A DNA stretch of 64,000 nt. It comes from Rhodopirellula halodulae (GTDB lineage: Bacteria > Planctomycetota > Planctomycetia > Pirellulales > Pirellulaceae). The notes under the pieces are model-generated. The model saw nothing but the letters and a program-made list of their open reading frames with translations. It did no database searches and had not been told where the DNA came from. The translations under genes were made by a program, and so were the position numbers. Of the stretch, positions 16,426-26,000 are shown in pieces. The stretch covers positions 186,001-250,000 of the forward strand of contig NZ_JAJKFV010000002.1 of assembly GCF_020966775.1 (NCBI RefSeq), given 5' to 3'. The stretch's first letter is position 1, and each line of letters begins with the position of its first letter.

Positions 16426-19124
16426 GATGAGTGATTTGCTATTTGACGAAGAGACTTCAAGGCATCCGCAATGTCGGGCCGTGAGGCCATGGCGTCCTCG
16501 GCGGAGCTTGTTCGCCCAACGGATTCAGACGCTTGGTCCCCAGAATCGGCTGGAGCTCCAGCATCCAATGCGGGCTTCGCGGACTGACCATACCGTAATG
16601 CGTAGAACGCTTCGGTCAATCGACTCATGGGGCCATGCAATTGACTCCACAGAGGATTGGTCGGTGGTGAATCGTCTTCCGACACACGGACCGGCGTTGC
16701 CCCCTCGGCCCCCGCCATCAACGTTCGCGTGAGTTCTTCCGGCGTCTGACCGGGTCGACGTTCGATTCCTAGTTGAGAAAGCACATCCAACGCTTCAGCA
16801 TAAAACGGCACCGATGGACGTGCCGCTTTGGCCACGCCTTGCTTTCGCAGTTTGCTACGAAGCCAAAGTGGGAAACGCACCTTGAACGCAAGCATTGCCA
16901 AGACGCACAAACCGATCGCCAACACGGCGCCCTGCCAAGAGAACAACCGACCGCCGCCGATCCCCTCCACGTCACCGGAATTGATCTTCATCGCCAAGTC
17001 ACGCGTGCGATCGATCCACGACCGGTACGATGCCGTCATCGGTGCCAAACCGGGGGTGGCCATCAACGCCGTTTCTTGACGCTTGGAATCCATTTCGATG
17101 ATGTAGTCGTCCCAAACATCTTTGGCGAGATCCAGCATCTGATTGCCGCCGGCTTCATCACCCACCAAGCCACCTCCACCCGGTGTTGGATCCAAACGCA
17201 ACCAGTAATAAGGCGACTCAGGCTGGCCATAAATCGAAGTGCCGACGGGGATGTCACTGCGAGGAATCAACGCTTCCACCCAGACATGCGCATGGCTTTG
17301 ACGGACGATGAAATACTGGCCGAGATCGCTGAACTCATCGGTGTGGTACCCGACCACGATGCGAGCCGGAATGTCTTGGCTTCGCAGCATCATCACCAAC
17401 GCGGAAGCAAAGAATTGACAGTGGCCACGCCGGTCGGTCGCGAGGAACTGCTCGATCGGATCCACCCCCACCATCGCGGATGGGTTGGGCTGCAGCGAGT
17501 ATCGAAATTGATTGTTGAATGCCAAGTACCGCTGCATGGCCTCGGCGATGTTGACCGTGGTCCGTTTATTCTCCGGCAACGTCTCGATGATGGAACGAGC
17601 CATCGAGTCCGCGGTTGGAATCAGAACCTGCGGGTACTCCAGCAACTGATCCATGTAGTTGAGGTCGTTGGCGTTGAGCCCCATCGATTCCTCGTCGGAT
17701 TCGATCGCCCGGTTCATCATGGGAGTTTGGTAAGCCAACCAACGCGTCTGCACACCGTTTCGGAACGCATGGGTCCCGATGTGATAGGTCACCGGCGGGT
17801 ACCAAGGTGTTCCCAGTGGCCCAGCGGAAACGGAACCGCCAGCCGAATTTCGACGTGCGAACGTGCCTTTGCCGCTGATCACCATCAAGTCGTCACTACC
17901 GGGCGTCCAGTGAAACGGAGCGATTGCGAACAAAGAATCCGTCGACAACGACTCACAAGCGATCCGAACGTTCACCCGGTCATAGAAGTTCAAATCGCTC
18001 GAACGATTCGGAACGAACTCGGGAGGCAGCGGGCGGGCGGGCGACTTGGAAACTGCGGTTGCTCGCCAACTGGTGGTTGCATCGATCGTGTATTGCTCCA
18101 ACACGCAACCACGCAGATACAGATCCGCAACCACCGGATACGGCTTCTTCGTTGCTCGATCGATCAAATCCACTCGCACCGCACGCTTGGTGCTTTGCTG
18201 CATATTGCGGATCGCACTCATTTTGAGGTCTTCGCTGAACCCGACCATCGCCACTCCGTTGGAACTGCCACGCGATGCATCCACACGGCGTGGCAAGCCA
18301 AAGAAGAACAACCCTGCAAACAACAAGACAGCGGGGAACAGAACCACGCCCACCATCCAAGGAAGTCTCAATCCAGCTCGCGAAAACGAATCGACAGCGG
18401 CGACGTTGGTCCACTGAATCGGCGACGATTGATCCTCGTCGCTGTTGACTGGCAAACCAAGCAAACGTTTGGGGTCCTGGTCAGAGGACCGGGTTTGCTC
18501 GACCAACGTGTCCGCCGCCATCAACGAGATCGCCATGCCACCGACGATCGCCAGCGGAATGAAGAAAATCGCGTAAGCGAACGCATCGTTGAACACCGCC
18601 GCAACCACGCAATTCAGCAACGCGAAAATCATCAACTGCTCAAAGAGTCGAGTCGTCTTTTCCTGCAACATCAAGATCGACTGGGCGATCACCAGCAACT
18701 CTGCCACCGACTCCATCTTGTTGCCAACGGCCATGTCGTCTTGCATGAAACCGGAGACGCTATAAATCGCGGCGATCGCCATCGCGGCATAGGCCACCAC
18801 CGACGGCAACGCAAAGAACTTCAGCCAATCAACAAAGATGAATCCAACGACGCTAAAGAACACCGCGATGATTGGCAGCGACGCGGTTTGCCCACTGCTG
18901 CCGATCACCAATCCACTCAGCATCGTGACCATGGCGAACGCGAACTTGGTACGAAGTCGCAATGGCGAATCGGGAACCGTTTGAACGATCGCTTGCAACT
19001 CACGCATGCTTGGCGAGTCGTCCTGCGCAGGCATCTCGCCCGGCTTGTCGACGACCTGATCGGCTGACGGCGTCTCCGGCAGAGCATCAACGCTGTTTGG
19101 CGGGGTATCAGTAGGTTCACTCAT
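16422..19124 (-). CDS. Membrane protein with periplasmic transglutaminase-like domain
   Basis: A 900-residue protein. Residues 1-65 are acidic and cytosolic; about 70-310 contain several membrane helices (FAMVTMLSGLVIGSS, IIAVFFSVVGFIFV, VAYAAMAIAAIYSV, LMIFALLNCVVAAVF, and VVLFPAVLLFAGLFFFGLP). A large exported region (about 330-715) holds the transglutaminase fold with catalytic triad Cys569 (RRGHCQFFASALVMM), His613 (SHAHVWVEAL) and Asp645 (WLRLDPTPGG). One more helix (WQGAVLAIGLCVLAMLAF) precedes a cytosolic tail. This is the transglutaminase-like/DUF3488 architecture found beside MoxR and DUF58 genes; the protein may act as a protease or crosslinker in the periplasm. ATG 19124 overlaps the DUF58 stop by 8 bases; the in-frame start at 19184 would overlap more. 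Confidence 0.9.
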   Translation of the reverse strand: MSEPTDTPPNSVDALPETPSADQVVDKPGEMPAQDDSPSMRELQAIVQTVPDSPLRLRTKFAFAMVTMLSGLVIGSSGQTASLPIIAVFFSVVGFIFVDWLKFFALPSVVAYAAMAIAAIYSVSGFMQDDMAVGNKMESVAELLVIAQSILMLQEKTTRLFEQLMIFALLNCVVAAVFNDAFAYAIFFIPLAIVGGMAISLMAADTLVEQTRSSDQDPKRLLGLPVNSDEDQSSPIQWTNVAAVDSFSRAGLRLPWMVGVVLFPAVLLFAGLFFFGLPRRVDASRGSSNGVAMVGFSEDLKMSAIRNMQQSTKRAVRVDLIDRATKKPYPVVADLYLRGCVLEQYTIDATTSWRATAVSKSPARPLPPEFVPNRSSDLNFYDRVNVRIACESLSTDSLFAIAPFHWTPGSDDLMVISGKGTFARRNSAGGSVSAGPLGTPWYPPVTYHIGTHAFRNGVQTRWLAYQTPMMNRAIESDEESMGLNANDLNYMDQLLEYPQVLIPTADSMARSIIETLPENKRTTVNIAEAMQRYLAFNNQFRYSLQPNPSAMVGVDPIEQFLATDRRGHCQFFASALVMMLRSQDIPARIVVGYHTDEFSDLGQYFIVRQSHAHVWVEALIPRSDIPVGTSIYGQPESPYYWLRLDPTPGGGGLVGDEAGGNQMLDLAKDVWDDYIIEMDSKRQETALMATPGLAPMTASYRSWIDRTRDLAMKINSGDVEGIGGGRLFSWQGAVLAIGLCVLAMLAFKVRFPLWLRSKLRKQGVAKAARPSVPFYAEALDVLSQLGIERRPGQTPEELTRTLMAGAEGATPVRVSEDDSPPTNPLWSQLHGPMSRLTEAFYALRYGQSAKPALDAGAPADSGDQASESVGRTSSAEDAMASRPDIADALKSLRQIANHSS

Positions 19125-20385
19125 GCAATGCCTCCATCGCCGTCGATGCGACCGACGAATCCGCGAGCCAAGCTGCGGCGTCACGGCCCGATAGATTGAC
19201 CCAATTCAAACGACCTCGCTGCTGCCACTCTCGGAGCAACGTCGCTTGGCTATCCCCTGTTGCCAGGACTTGTGCCAGCGGCCGAGGGCTGAGCACCACC
19301 AGGTCAGGCAGATGTTTGACCGCGCTGCCGACCTGTTCCAACGATCGGTTCAGATCCGGTTGAGCAGTGGTCTGCGTGCGTGCCAAGATTTGCAACATTC
19401 GCCGCAAAGCTTCGCGAGACAATCCGCCGCCGCAGGTTTCGTTTTCTTCGCCTGCGACACTCATCATGACTTGGCTTCCCGATCCGCCGAACAATTGGAC
19501 GACCAACGACGCCGCCAAACTGATCGCGGTTTCCACCTGGTGATGTTCGGGCGAATCTTCGGCAGCGGACGCGGGACAATACGCATCGACCAAAAAGCAG
19601 ATGTCCAAACGTCGTTGTTGCTCAAACTGCCGAACGACCAAATCGCCGATCCGCGCGGTTGTTCGCCAGTGAATGTGTTTGCGACTGTCACCACGACGGT
19701 ATTCTCGCAACCCAAAGAAGACTTCGTCCGCATGCCCTTGGCGGTGGGCGGAAGAGGACACGTTGCCCAACTTGGTCGGCAATCGCTGCCGCCACGACCG
19801 CGGAAGCACCAACAACCGCGGATAGACATCCACGAACTCTTCTTCGTCCGCGGAATCACGCCATGCGGTGGAAAGCGAAAACGGTGCCGTGGTGGAAACT
19901 CGCCATTTATCCAAACGATAGCGACCGCGTTTCTCAAACGTCACATCGAGATAGGCACTGGTGGCTTGCGACGGAAGCAACATCCCGACCCCAGTATGAA
20001 TCGTCCGCGAACCGGCGGGTGCGGAACCCGATCGTGTCGTGGATGGAGCCTCCACCGTTTCCGCGCCGAGTCGCGTGATCCGATCGGTCAAACTGATCAT
20101 CCACAGGGGCATCAACGGATGACGATTGCTGACTTGATACCGGATGCGAGCCGGTTTTCCGGCGAAGACTTCAGCGGGGATGCGTCGATCCACGCGAACC
20201 GATTCGATCGTGGACCGGCTGACTCGCCACTGCGCAAGCAACACCGCCAACGTCATCGCCGCCACAACGATCAACAAGTTCAACCCGTTGAGCGATCCGC
20301 CGAGAAGTCCAAACAAACCGATCAGCATGAACTGCCAACCGAGTCGCGTCAGACGGTTGCGGGTGTTGCGGCGTTGCAAAGTCAT
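19117..20385 (-). CDS. DUF58 domain membrane protein
   Basis: A 422-residue protein with two N-terminal membrane helices (FMLIGLFGLLGGSLNGLNLLI and VVAAMTLAVLLAQW) and a following beta domain. The DUF58 core has the signature FFGLREYRRGDSRKHIHWRTTAR (about 225-247). It continues into a von Willebrand-like segment (DICFLVDAYCP...) whose metal site is degenerate. DUF58 proteins pair with MoxR AAA ATPases, which are thought to act as chaperones that mature or insert metal into vWA-like partners. The gene lies 7 bases after the MoxR gene and overlaps the transglutaminase gene, matching the common MoxR-DUF58-transglutaminase cluster. Biological substrate unknown. Confidence 0.9.
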   Translation of the reverse strand: MTLQRRNTRNRLTRLGWQFMLIGLFGLLGGSLNGLNLLIVVAAMTLAVLLAQWRVSRSTIESVRVDRRIPAEVFAGKPARIRYQVSNRHPLMPLWMISLTDRITRLGAETVEAPSTTRSGSAPAGSRTIHTGVGMLLPSQATSAYLDVTFEKRGRYRLDKWRVSTTAPFSLSTAWRDSADEEEFVDVYPRLLVLPRSWRQRLPTKLGNVSSSAHRQGHADEVFFGLREYRRGDSRKHIHWRTTARIGDLVVRQFEQQRRLDICFLVDAYCPASAAEDSPEHHQVETAISLAASLVVQLFGGSGSQVMMSVAGEENETCGGGLSREALRRMLQILARTQTTAQPDLNRSLEQVGSAVKHLPDLVVLSPRPLAQVLATGDSQATLLREWQQRGRLNWVNLSGRDAAAWLADSSVASTAMEALHE

Positions 20386-20392
20386 GGAAGGC

Positions 20393-21337
20393 CTAAACCG
20401 GCACTGGAATGGGTTCGATCAAATCAGCCAACTGCTGTTCGACCGCTTGTCGGTTGCCGCCTTGGAAAATGCCTTCGGCGAGCACCCGGTGGGCGAGTGC
20501 CGGAACAGCCATTTGTTTGATGTCGTCCGGTGTGACGTAGTCGCGTCCTCGACGAATGGCCATCGCTTGGCATCCCCGATGGAAACTGATCAAACCCCGG
20601 GTGGACACCCCCACTTGGAACGCACCGTGGTGCCGAGTCGCATCCACAATGTTCAGCAAGTAATCCACCAACGAATCATCCATGCGGACTTTGCCAACAT
20701 TCGTCTGCGCCGCGAGAACCTCTTCGGTGCCGAGCATCGACTGCAAATCATCGACCGGCTCACCGGATTGGTGCGTGGTCAAAATGTTGCGTTCCACATC
20801 GCGAGCGGGATAACCAATCGATGTCCGCAACAAGAACCGGTCCAGTTGGCTTTCGGGCAGAGCGTAGGTGCCTTCGTATTCAAACGGGTTTTGAGTCGCG
20901 ACGACCATGAACGGTTTCGGCAACTCGTGCGTGACGCCATCGACCGTCACTTGGCCTTCGCTCATCGCTTCCAGCAAAGCGGACTGAGTCCGTGGCGGAG
21001 CGCGGTTGATTTCATCGGCCAACACGATGTTGGCAAAAATCGGTCCCGGTGCAAATTCAAACTGCCCCGTGTCTGAGCGATAAATCGTGCTGCCGGTGAT
21101 ATCGCTGGGCAGCAAGTCTGGGGTGAACTGCAAACGAGTGAACTTGGCATCCAGACTGCGTGCCAAGGCTTTTGCAGTCAGTGTTTTCCCCACGCCGGGA
21201 ACGTCTTCGAGCAAAACGTGTTCACCAGCTAGGAAGGCGACCACCAACAGGTCGATGAGCTCGTCTTTGCCCAAGACGACTTTTGCCAAGTTATCGCAAA
21301 GATTTTGACATAAGTCGGACGCGGCCCGAAATGACAT
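20393..21337 (-). CDS. MoxR-family AAA+ ATPase
   Basis: A 314-residue cytoplasmic ATPase. Visible are Walker A (LEDVPGVGKTLTAKAL), the MoxR-specific RLQFTPDLLPSDITGS, Walker B with sensor context (ANIVLADEINRAPPRTQSALLEAM), sensor 1 (FMVVATQNPFEYEGTYALPE), arginine finger region (SQLDRFLLR) and the C-terminal lid with GVSTRGLISFHRGCQAMAIRRGRDYVTPDDI. By family it is a chaperone that activates partner proteins such as the downstream DUF58 protein. It is the first gene of a five-gene minus-strand operon. ATG at 21337 is the only sensible start. The 241 bases upstream, shared with dprA, contain TGCTATGCT at 21397-21405, a possible extended -10 facing dprA. Confidence 0.95.
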   Translation of the reverse strand: MSFRAASDLCQNLCDNLAKVVLGKDELIDLLVVAFLAGEHVLLEDVPGVGKTLTAKALARSLDAKFTRLQFTPDLLPSDITGSTIYRSDTGQFEFAPGPIFANIVLADEINRAPPRTQSALLEAMSEGQVTVDGVTHELPKPFMVVATQNPFEYEGTYALPESQLDRFLLRTSIGYPARDVERNILTTHQSGEPVDDLQSMLGTEEVLAAQTNVGKVRMDDSLVDYLLNIVDATRHHGAFQVGVSTRGLISFHRGCQAMAIRRGRDYVTPDDIKQMAVPALAHRVLAEGIFQGGNRQAVEQQLADLIEPIPVPV

Positions 21338-21578
21338 GTGGTCGACCGTGATTAGTGAGCAGTGAGACAGAGCAAACGAATTCGCTGGAAGAGAAGTGCT
21401 ATGCTAGTGGCTTCGCGGAGGCATTTCTATCGGACAGACCGCACTTCGGCACCGAGACAAATTCGCGTTTGCGAGCTGACGATTCGCCCATCGCACCGGG
21501 GCGTCGATTGATTGACCGAAGCTGAATCCAGTTGAAATCAACACCGGGCGAAGACGCAAGTAACGCGGGAGACCGAAT

Positions 21579-22745
21579 ATGAACCAGCATTCGCCCATGG
21601 ATGCGAGACCTTCGTCAGGCGATGACTCGCATGCAGACACCACGCGGGATCTTGTGCAACTTTGCTTATTGCCGGGGTTGGGACCGCGAACGTTGGCGTC
21701 GTTGCTGGACGCGTTTGGTTCGGCGCGAGCCATCTTGAACGCGGGCAAAGCCAACTTGTCACAAGTGCACGGCGTAGGCCCCAAACTGGCCCACGTGATC
21801 GAAACCGCTGCCGATCATGTGGACATCGAGGACGTGTTTGCGTGGTGTGCGGCTCACGATGTCGACATTCGCCGGCGCGGCGAAACGAGCTATCTCCCGT
21901 CGCTGCTGGACTTGGACGACGCACCGCCGATCATGTTTTGCCGCGGACATTTGCTGCCCCGCGATTCGGTTTCCGTGGCCATCGTCGGCACTCGGCACGC
22001 AACAGCCTATGGACTTCAACAAACTCGCCGCATCGCGATGGACTTGGCTCGGGCCGGGGTGACGATCGTCAGCGGTTTGGCCCGCGGCGTCGATACCGCC
22101 GCCCACCGCGGTGCGTTGGAAGCCGATGGCCGGACCATTGCCGTGCTGGGTGGCGGTCTGGGAAAGATTTACCCGGCGGAGAACGCTCCCTTGGCGGACG
22201 AGATTGCCCAGAGCGGTGCAGTGCTCAGTGAATACTCGCCTCAGGCTCAACCTCGCGGCGGCATGTTTCCTCAACGCAATCGGATCATTGCCGCCTTGGG
22301 CCAAGCAACGCTCGTGATCGAGGCTCCCAACCGCAGCGGATCGCTGATCACAGCCAGGCTCGCGTCCGAGATGGGTCGCACGGTCGGTGCATTGCCGGGA
22401 CAGGTCAACAGCCGAGCTTCCCAAGGCTGCCACCACCTGATTCGCGATGGTGCCACCCTCGTCCAGCACGCGGAGGACGTTTTGGAGTTGCTCGGCCCGC
22501 TGAGCGCTCCGGTTTCCGAGTCGACGGCCACCGAGGATGAAACGCCGATCCGCGACGCTCGCGAAATGGCACTCAACGAGATCGAACGCCAGGTTTTGGC
22601 CGCGGTTGGAACGACCGGAACCGCTCTGGATGAGGTCACCCATCACAGCGGATTGCCAGCGTCGCGAGTCAACGCGATTGTCAGCATTTTAGAGATGAAA
22701 CGCTTCGTCCGACGACTCAGCGGGCAATACGTGTCGCGGATCTGA
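21579..22745 (+). CDS. dprA: DNA-processing protein DprA (Smf)
   Basis: A 388-residue cytoplasmic protein that binds single-stranded DNA during transformation and loads RecA. The N-terminal SAM/HhH-like region (about 25-75) has LCLLPGLGPRTLASLLDAFGS. The Rossmann-like core has VSVAIVGTRHATAYGLQQT, SGLARGVDTAAHRGAL, TIAVLGGGLGKIYPAENAPL, FPQRNRIIAALGQATLVIEA and GSLITARLASEMGRTVGALPG, all hallmark DprA stretches. The C-terminal winged helix (about 325-388, EVTHHSGLPASRVNAIVSIL) is also present. It is monocistronic and divergent from MoxR. Presence of DprA together with the CinA-like gene would fit natural competence, but CinA here is only the amidohydrolase domain. Confidence 0.96.
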   Translation: MNQHSPMDARPSSGDDSHADTTRDLVQLCLLPGLGPRTLASLLDAFGSARAILNAGKANLSQVHGVGPKLAHVIETAADHVDIEDVFAWCAAHDVDIRRRGETSYLPSLLDLDDAPPIMFCRGHLLPRDSVSVAIVGTRHATAYGLQQTRRIAMDLARAGVTIVSGLARGVDTAAHRGALEADGRTIAVLGGGLGKIYPAENAPLADEIAQSGAVLSEYSPQAQPRGGMFPQRNRIIAALGQATLVIEAPNRSGSLITARLASEMGRTVGALPGQVNSRASQGCHHLIRDGATLVQHAEDVLELLGPLSAPVSESTATEDETPIRDAREMALNEIERQVLAAVGTTGTALDEVTHHSGLPASRVNAIVSILEMKRFVRRLSGQYVSRI

Positions 22746-22750
22746 GAAGG

Positions 22751-22779
22751 TTGACAGTTTGGGCCCACGGCGCTATTCT
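22751..22779 (+). promoter_or_regulatory. Sigma70-type promoter candidate upstream of the Tex-like gene
   Basis: TTGACA at 22751-22756 is the perfect -35 consensus, followed after exactly 17 bases by TATTCT (22774-22779), a 4/6 match to the -10 hexamer. It begins 6 bases after the dprA stop and would give a leader of roughly 250 bases before the Tex-like ATG. The leader itself shows no RNA gene or convincing ORF. Confidence 0.5.
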
Positions 22780-23034
22780 CCCGCCTTGGTTCCAAGCCTC
22801 CGTTTGCAGCAATTTGCCGAAGGTCCTCGCGACGCCCGGTGGGTGCGGCTCAGTCGATCCGACATCCATGTGGCTTCATTTGCGATGGCAGATGCTGCCG
22901 ACGATACATTCTCAACCGTTTCTTTCGATTCGATCGCCGCATCGTTTTGGCCAACGGCCGACTCGCTCTCCCGAGCGGATTTGGTCGCGAGCTTTCGAAT
23001 CGTCCCACGATGCTAGCAAAGCGACCGACATCCG

Positions 23035-26000
23035 ATGACTGTTGATCTGGACGCAATCGCCCAACGCGGGCGGTGCGAGGTCTCGAGTTTACGTTTGGCC
23101 CTGCCTCTGATTGAGCAAGGCTACACGCCACCTTTCCTTTCAAGGTACCGTCGCGACGAACTCGGCGACATCGACGAGGCGAGCCTTTGGAAACTCGCCC
23201 ACGCGGTCCGCACTCAGAAGAATCTGGATGAGTATCGCGAAAACCTACAAGACGCTTGGAAACAAACGCCACTGGCCGACCCAGCCATCGGCCGCGCGAT
23301 TGGCAACGCTCAGTCCAAACGATTGCTGGATCGACTCAGCCGCCGAGTCAAGTTGGAATCGGGTGAATCCGCGAGCTTGGCACAACGGCTGGCTGTCCGC
23401 GTTCTGAATCCTCAAAAGGGTGACGGCGAAGACCTGAATCGTTTGGCAAGCACGCTGGCCGAATCGATGGCGTCGGACGTTAGCGCATCGCCCGCTGAAG
23501 GGGAAGCCGCGGCTGAAACCGAATCCGACAACGCGGCTCCTGATGTCGATGGAGCCCTCGCCAAACTGGATGCAACGATCTCGAAGCGACTGATCGGTGA
23601 TCCTCGCATCGTGGGTGCCGCCGTTCGTTGGCTTTCCCGCAATGCGAAAATTCGCATCTTGGAAGTCCACGACCCGCACATCCAAGCGGAAGAGGCTGGC
23701 GAAGCGGAGACCAAGCAGGAATCCAAATCCGACGAACCAGCAAAAGCTGCGTCGGAGACTCCCGCTGCCGAGTCTCCTGCCGCGGAGACCCCTGCCGTCG
23801 AAGCGTCTGCAGAAAGCCCAGCGGAAACAACGCCCGCAGCCGAAGCTCCTGCAAATGACGCTCCTGCCAGCGAAGCCCCCGCAGTCGATGACTCGGCAAC
23901 ACAAACTCCGGAAGCCGAAGCCGTTTCGGCGGAAGCAGCACCTGCTGAGTCGACCACCGAGGAAGCTTCCTCCGCGGAAGCGACGCCAGCCGAATCCGGT
24001 GAAGAAACTCCCGCGTCTGAAACACCTTCTGCGGGAGCATCAACCGCGGATGCAACTCCATCGGAAGACGCTGCCCCCAAAGCGGAGCAACCCCAAGGAG
24101 ACGCAGCGGCCGCGACCACCAAGGCTGCGCCCGCCAAATCCAAAGGCAAGAAGAACAAGAAAATCTCGCCTCGTCAGCGCCGTCGCCGCTGGTTGGTCAG
24201 CACGCTGAAACCGTTGTCCGGCAAGAGCATGCCGGCCAACAAACTCAGCTCCTTCCAATTGGTCATGCTGGGCCGTGCCCTTCGCAGCCAAGTGGCCCAA
24301 TGTGCGTTTGACTACGACGCCGCAAAGCTTGTCGCGGAACTGCAAAAGACCGCTGCCGGTTTCAACCGCCCGCTCGCGGACCGTCTTTCCGGATTGGTGT
24401 TGGAAAACGAAGCCATCATTCGCGACGCCGCAGAAGCAGCTTGGTGGGACGAGCTGCAAGAACAGGCCTCCACTCGCTTGGTCAGCATCGCCGCGGACAA
24501 CCTGCACTCGCAGATCAACCGTGGTGGAGTCGAAGCAAAAGTCGTGATGTCGATCGACGCCGTTGGCCCACGAACGGCAGCCACTTCGATCATCGCCGCC
24601 GATGGCCGTTTGCTTCACTGCGAAGACATTCCTTGCCAGTTGTCGGCAGCCATGCGGACGCTGGCGGTGACCAAAATGGGCGAGTTGATCCACGCTCACC
24701 ACGTCGATCTGATCGTTATCAGCAACGGTCCCGCGCGTCGTGCTTGCATGATCGCCGTGGGCGAACTGATCAAACAATCGGCTGACAAATCGGTGCGATG
24801 GACGCTTGCCGACCGAAGTGGTGCCGACGCTTACGCCGGTGGCCCCGCCGGCGATCAAGAAATGAAAGCGACCCCGCGGCGTTTCCGCGCAGCGGCTTGG
24901 ATCGCGTTCTCGGCCATGCAACCAGCACAAGCACTTGTCAAAGTCGATCCGCTGAAATTGCGTTTGGGTTCGTTCCAGCGTGAACTATCGGACGATGCCG
25001 TGCTGTCGGCACTGGAAGACGTGATGGTCAGTGGTGCGGCTCGTGGCGGTGTCGATGTCAACTCGACCGCAACGACTTGGATGCAGCGTTTGCCCGGCAT
25101 CACCTCTGACATCGCGGATGCGATCGATCAACGTCGCCGTGAAAAGCTGGTGGCCTCGCGTGACGATCTGGCGACCGCGATCCAGTGGCCATCCGTGGTG
25201 AACTCACGCCAAGCCATGCCTTTCCTGCGAGTCTTCGGTAGCGATGAGTCGCTCGACGGAACCCTGATCCATCCCGATGATTACCCGTTGGCAAAGAAGC
25301 TCGCATCGGCACTCAGCATCGAACTGCCGCCGGATCGTCCGCCCGCATATGAGTTGCCCGATTACAGCGAACCAGCCCCGGCCGCCGAGACCACGGAAAC
25401 AGTGGCGGCAACCGAAACGGAAGCGGCTCCAACCGGCACCGAAAGCAGCGAATCCACGAGCGAGCTAAGTGCCACTGAAGACGCGGAAGCAACATCTGAA
25501 GAAAACGCTGAAGCCGCTGCGGAAGCCACCGAAGAAACGGCCGGCGCAGAAGTCGCTGCGACAGAAGGCGACGTGAGCGGCGAAGCATCCGCTGAAACCA
25601 CTTCCGAGCCCGAAGCGGAAACCGCCGCCGATGCGGAAGCTTCTTCGGAGGAATCATCCAGCGACGAAGCTTCCGCGGAAGACAAAACGGCATCCGATGA
25701 AGCTCCTGCGGCTTCCGCGCCTGACGCCCCAGAGCCCGTTCGTCGCCCGATGCCCGAGAAAGCGGCGGTCGACAAACTGATCAAAGAATGGCAGATCGGA
25801 AAACGCCGATCCCACCAACTGGTTCGCTGGTTGTGCGATCCATTCGGGGAAGGCGTCAGCGAAGGCGAAGTGCCCGCCGTGATGACGGCGATGCCAGCCT
25901 TGTCCGAACTCAAACCGGGCGATCAAGTCATCGGTGTTGTGGTTGGCGTGATGCCATTTGGTGTCTTCATCGAGCTGTCACCTGATTGCAGCGGATTGAT

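Noticed and set aside
16773-19067. A 764-codon frame on the plus strand, opposite the transglutaminase gene
   Set aside because: The protein is rich in His/Arg/Gln without domains; the minus strand has a clear catalytic triad and membrane helices. It is an antisense shadow caused by GC-rich codon use.
22759-23016. 85-codon frame between dprA and the Tex-like gene
   Set aside because: It would need a TTG start with no ribosome site, overlaps the promoter candidate, and has no family features.
23245-24930. Several long minus-strand frames opposite the Tex-like gene
   Set aside because: They reflect the Ala/Glu-rich repeats read backwards; composition is simple and no domains appear.
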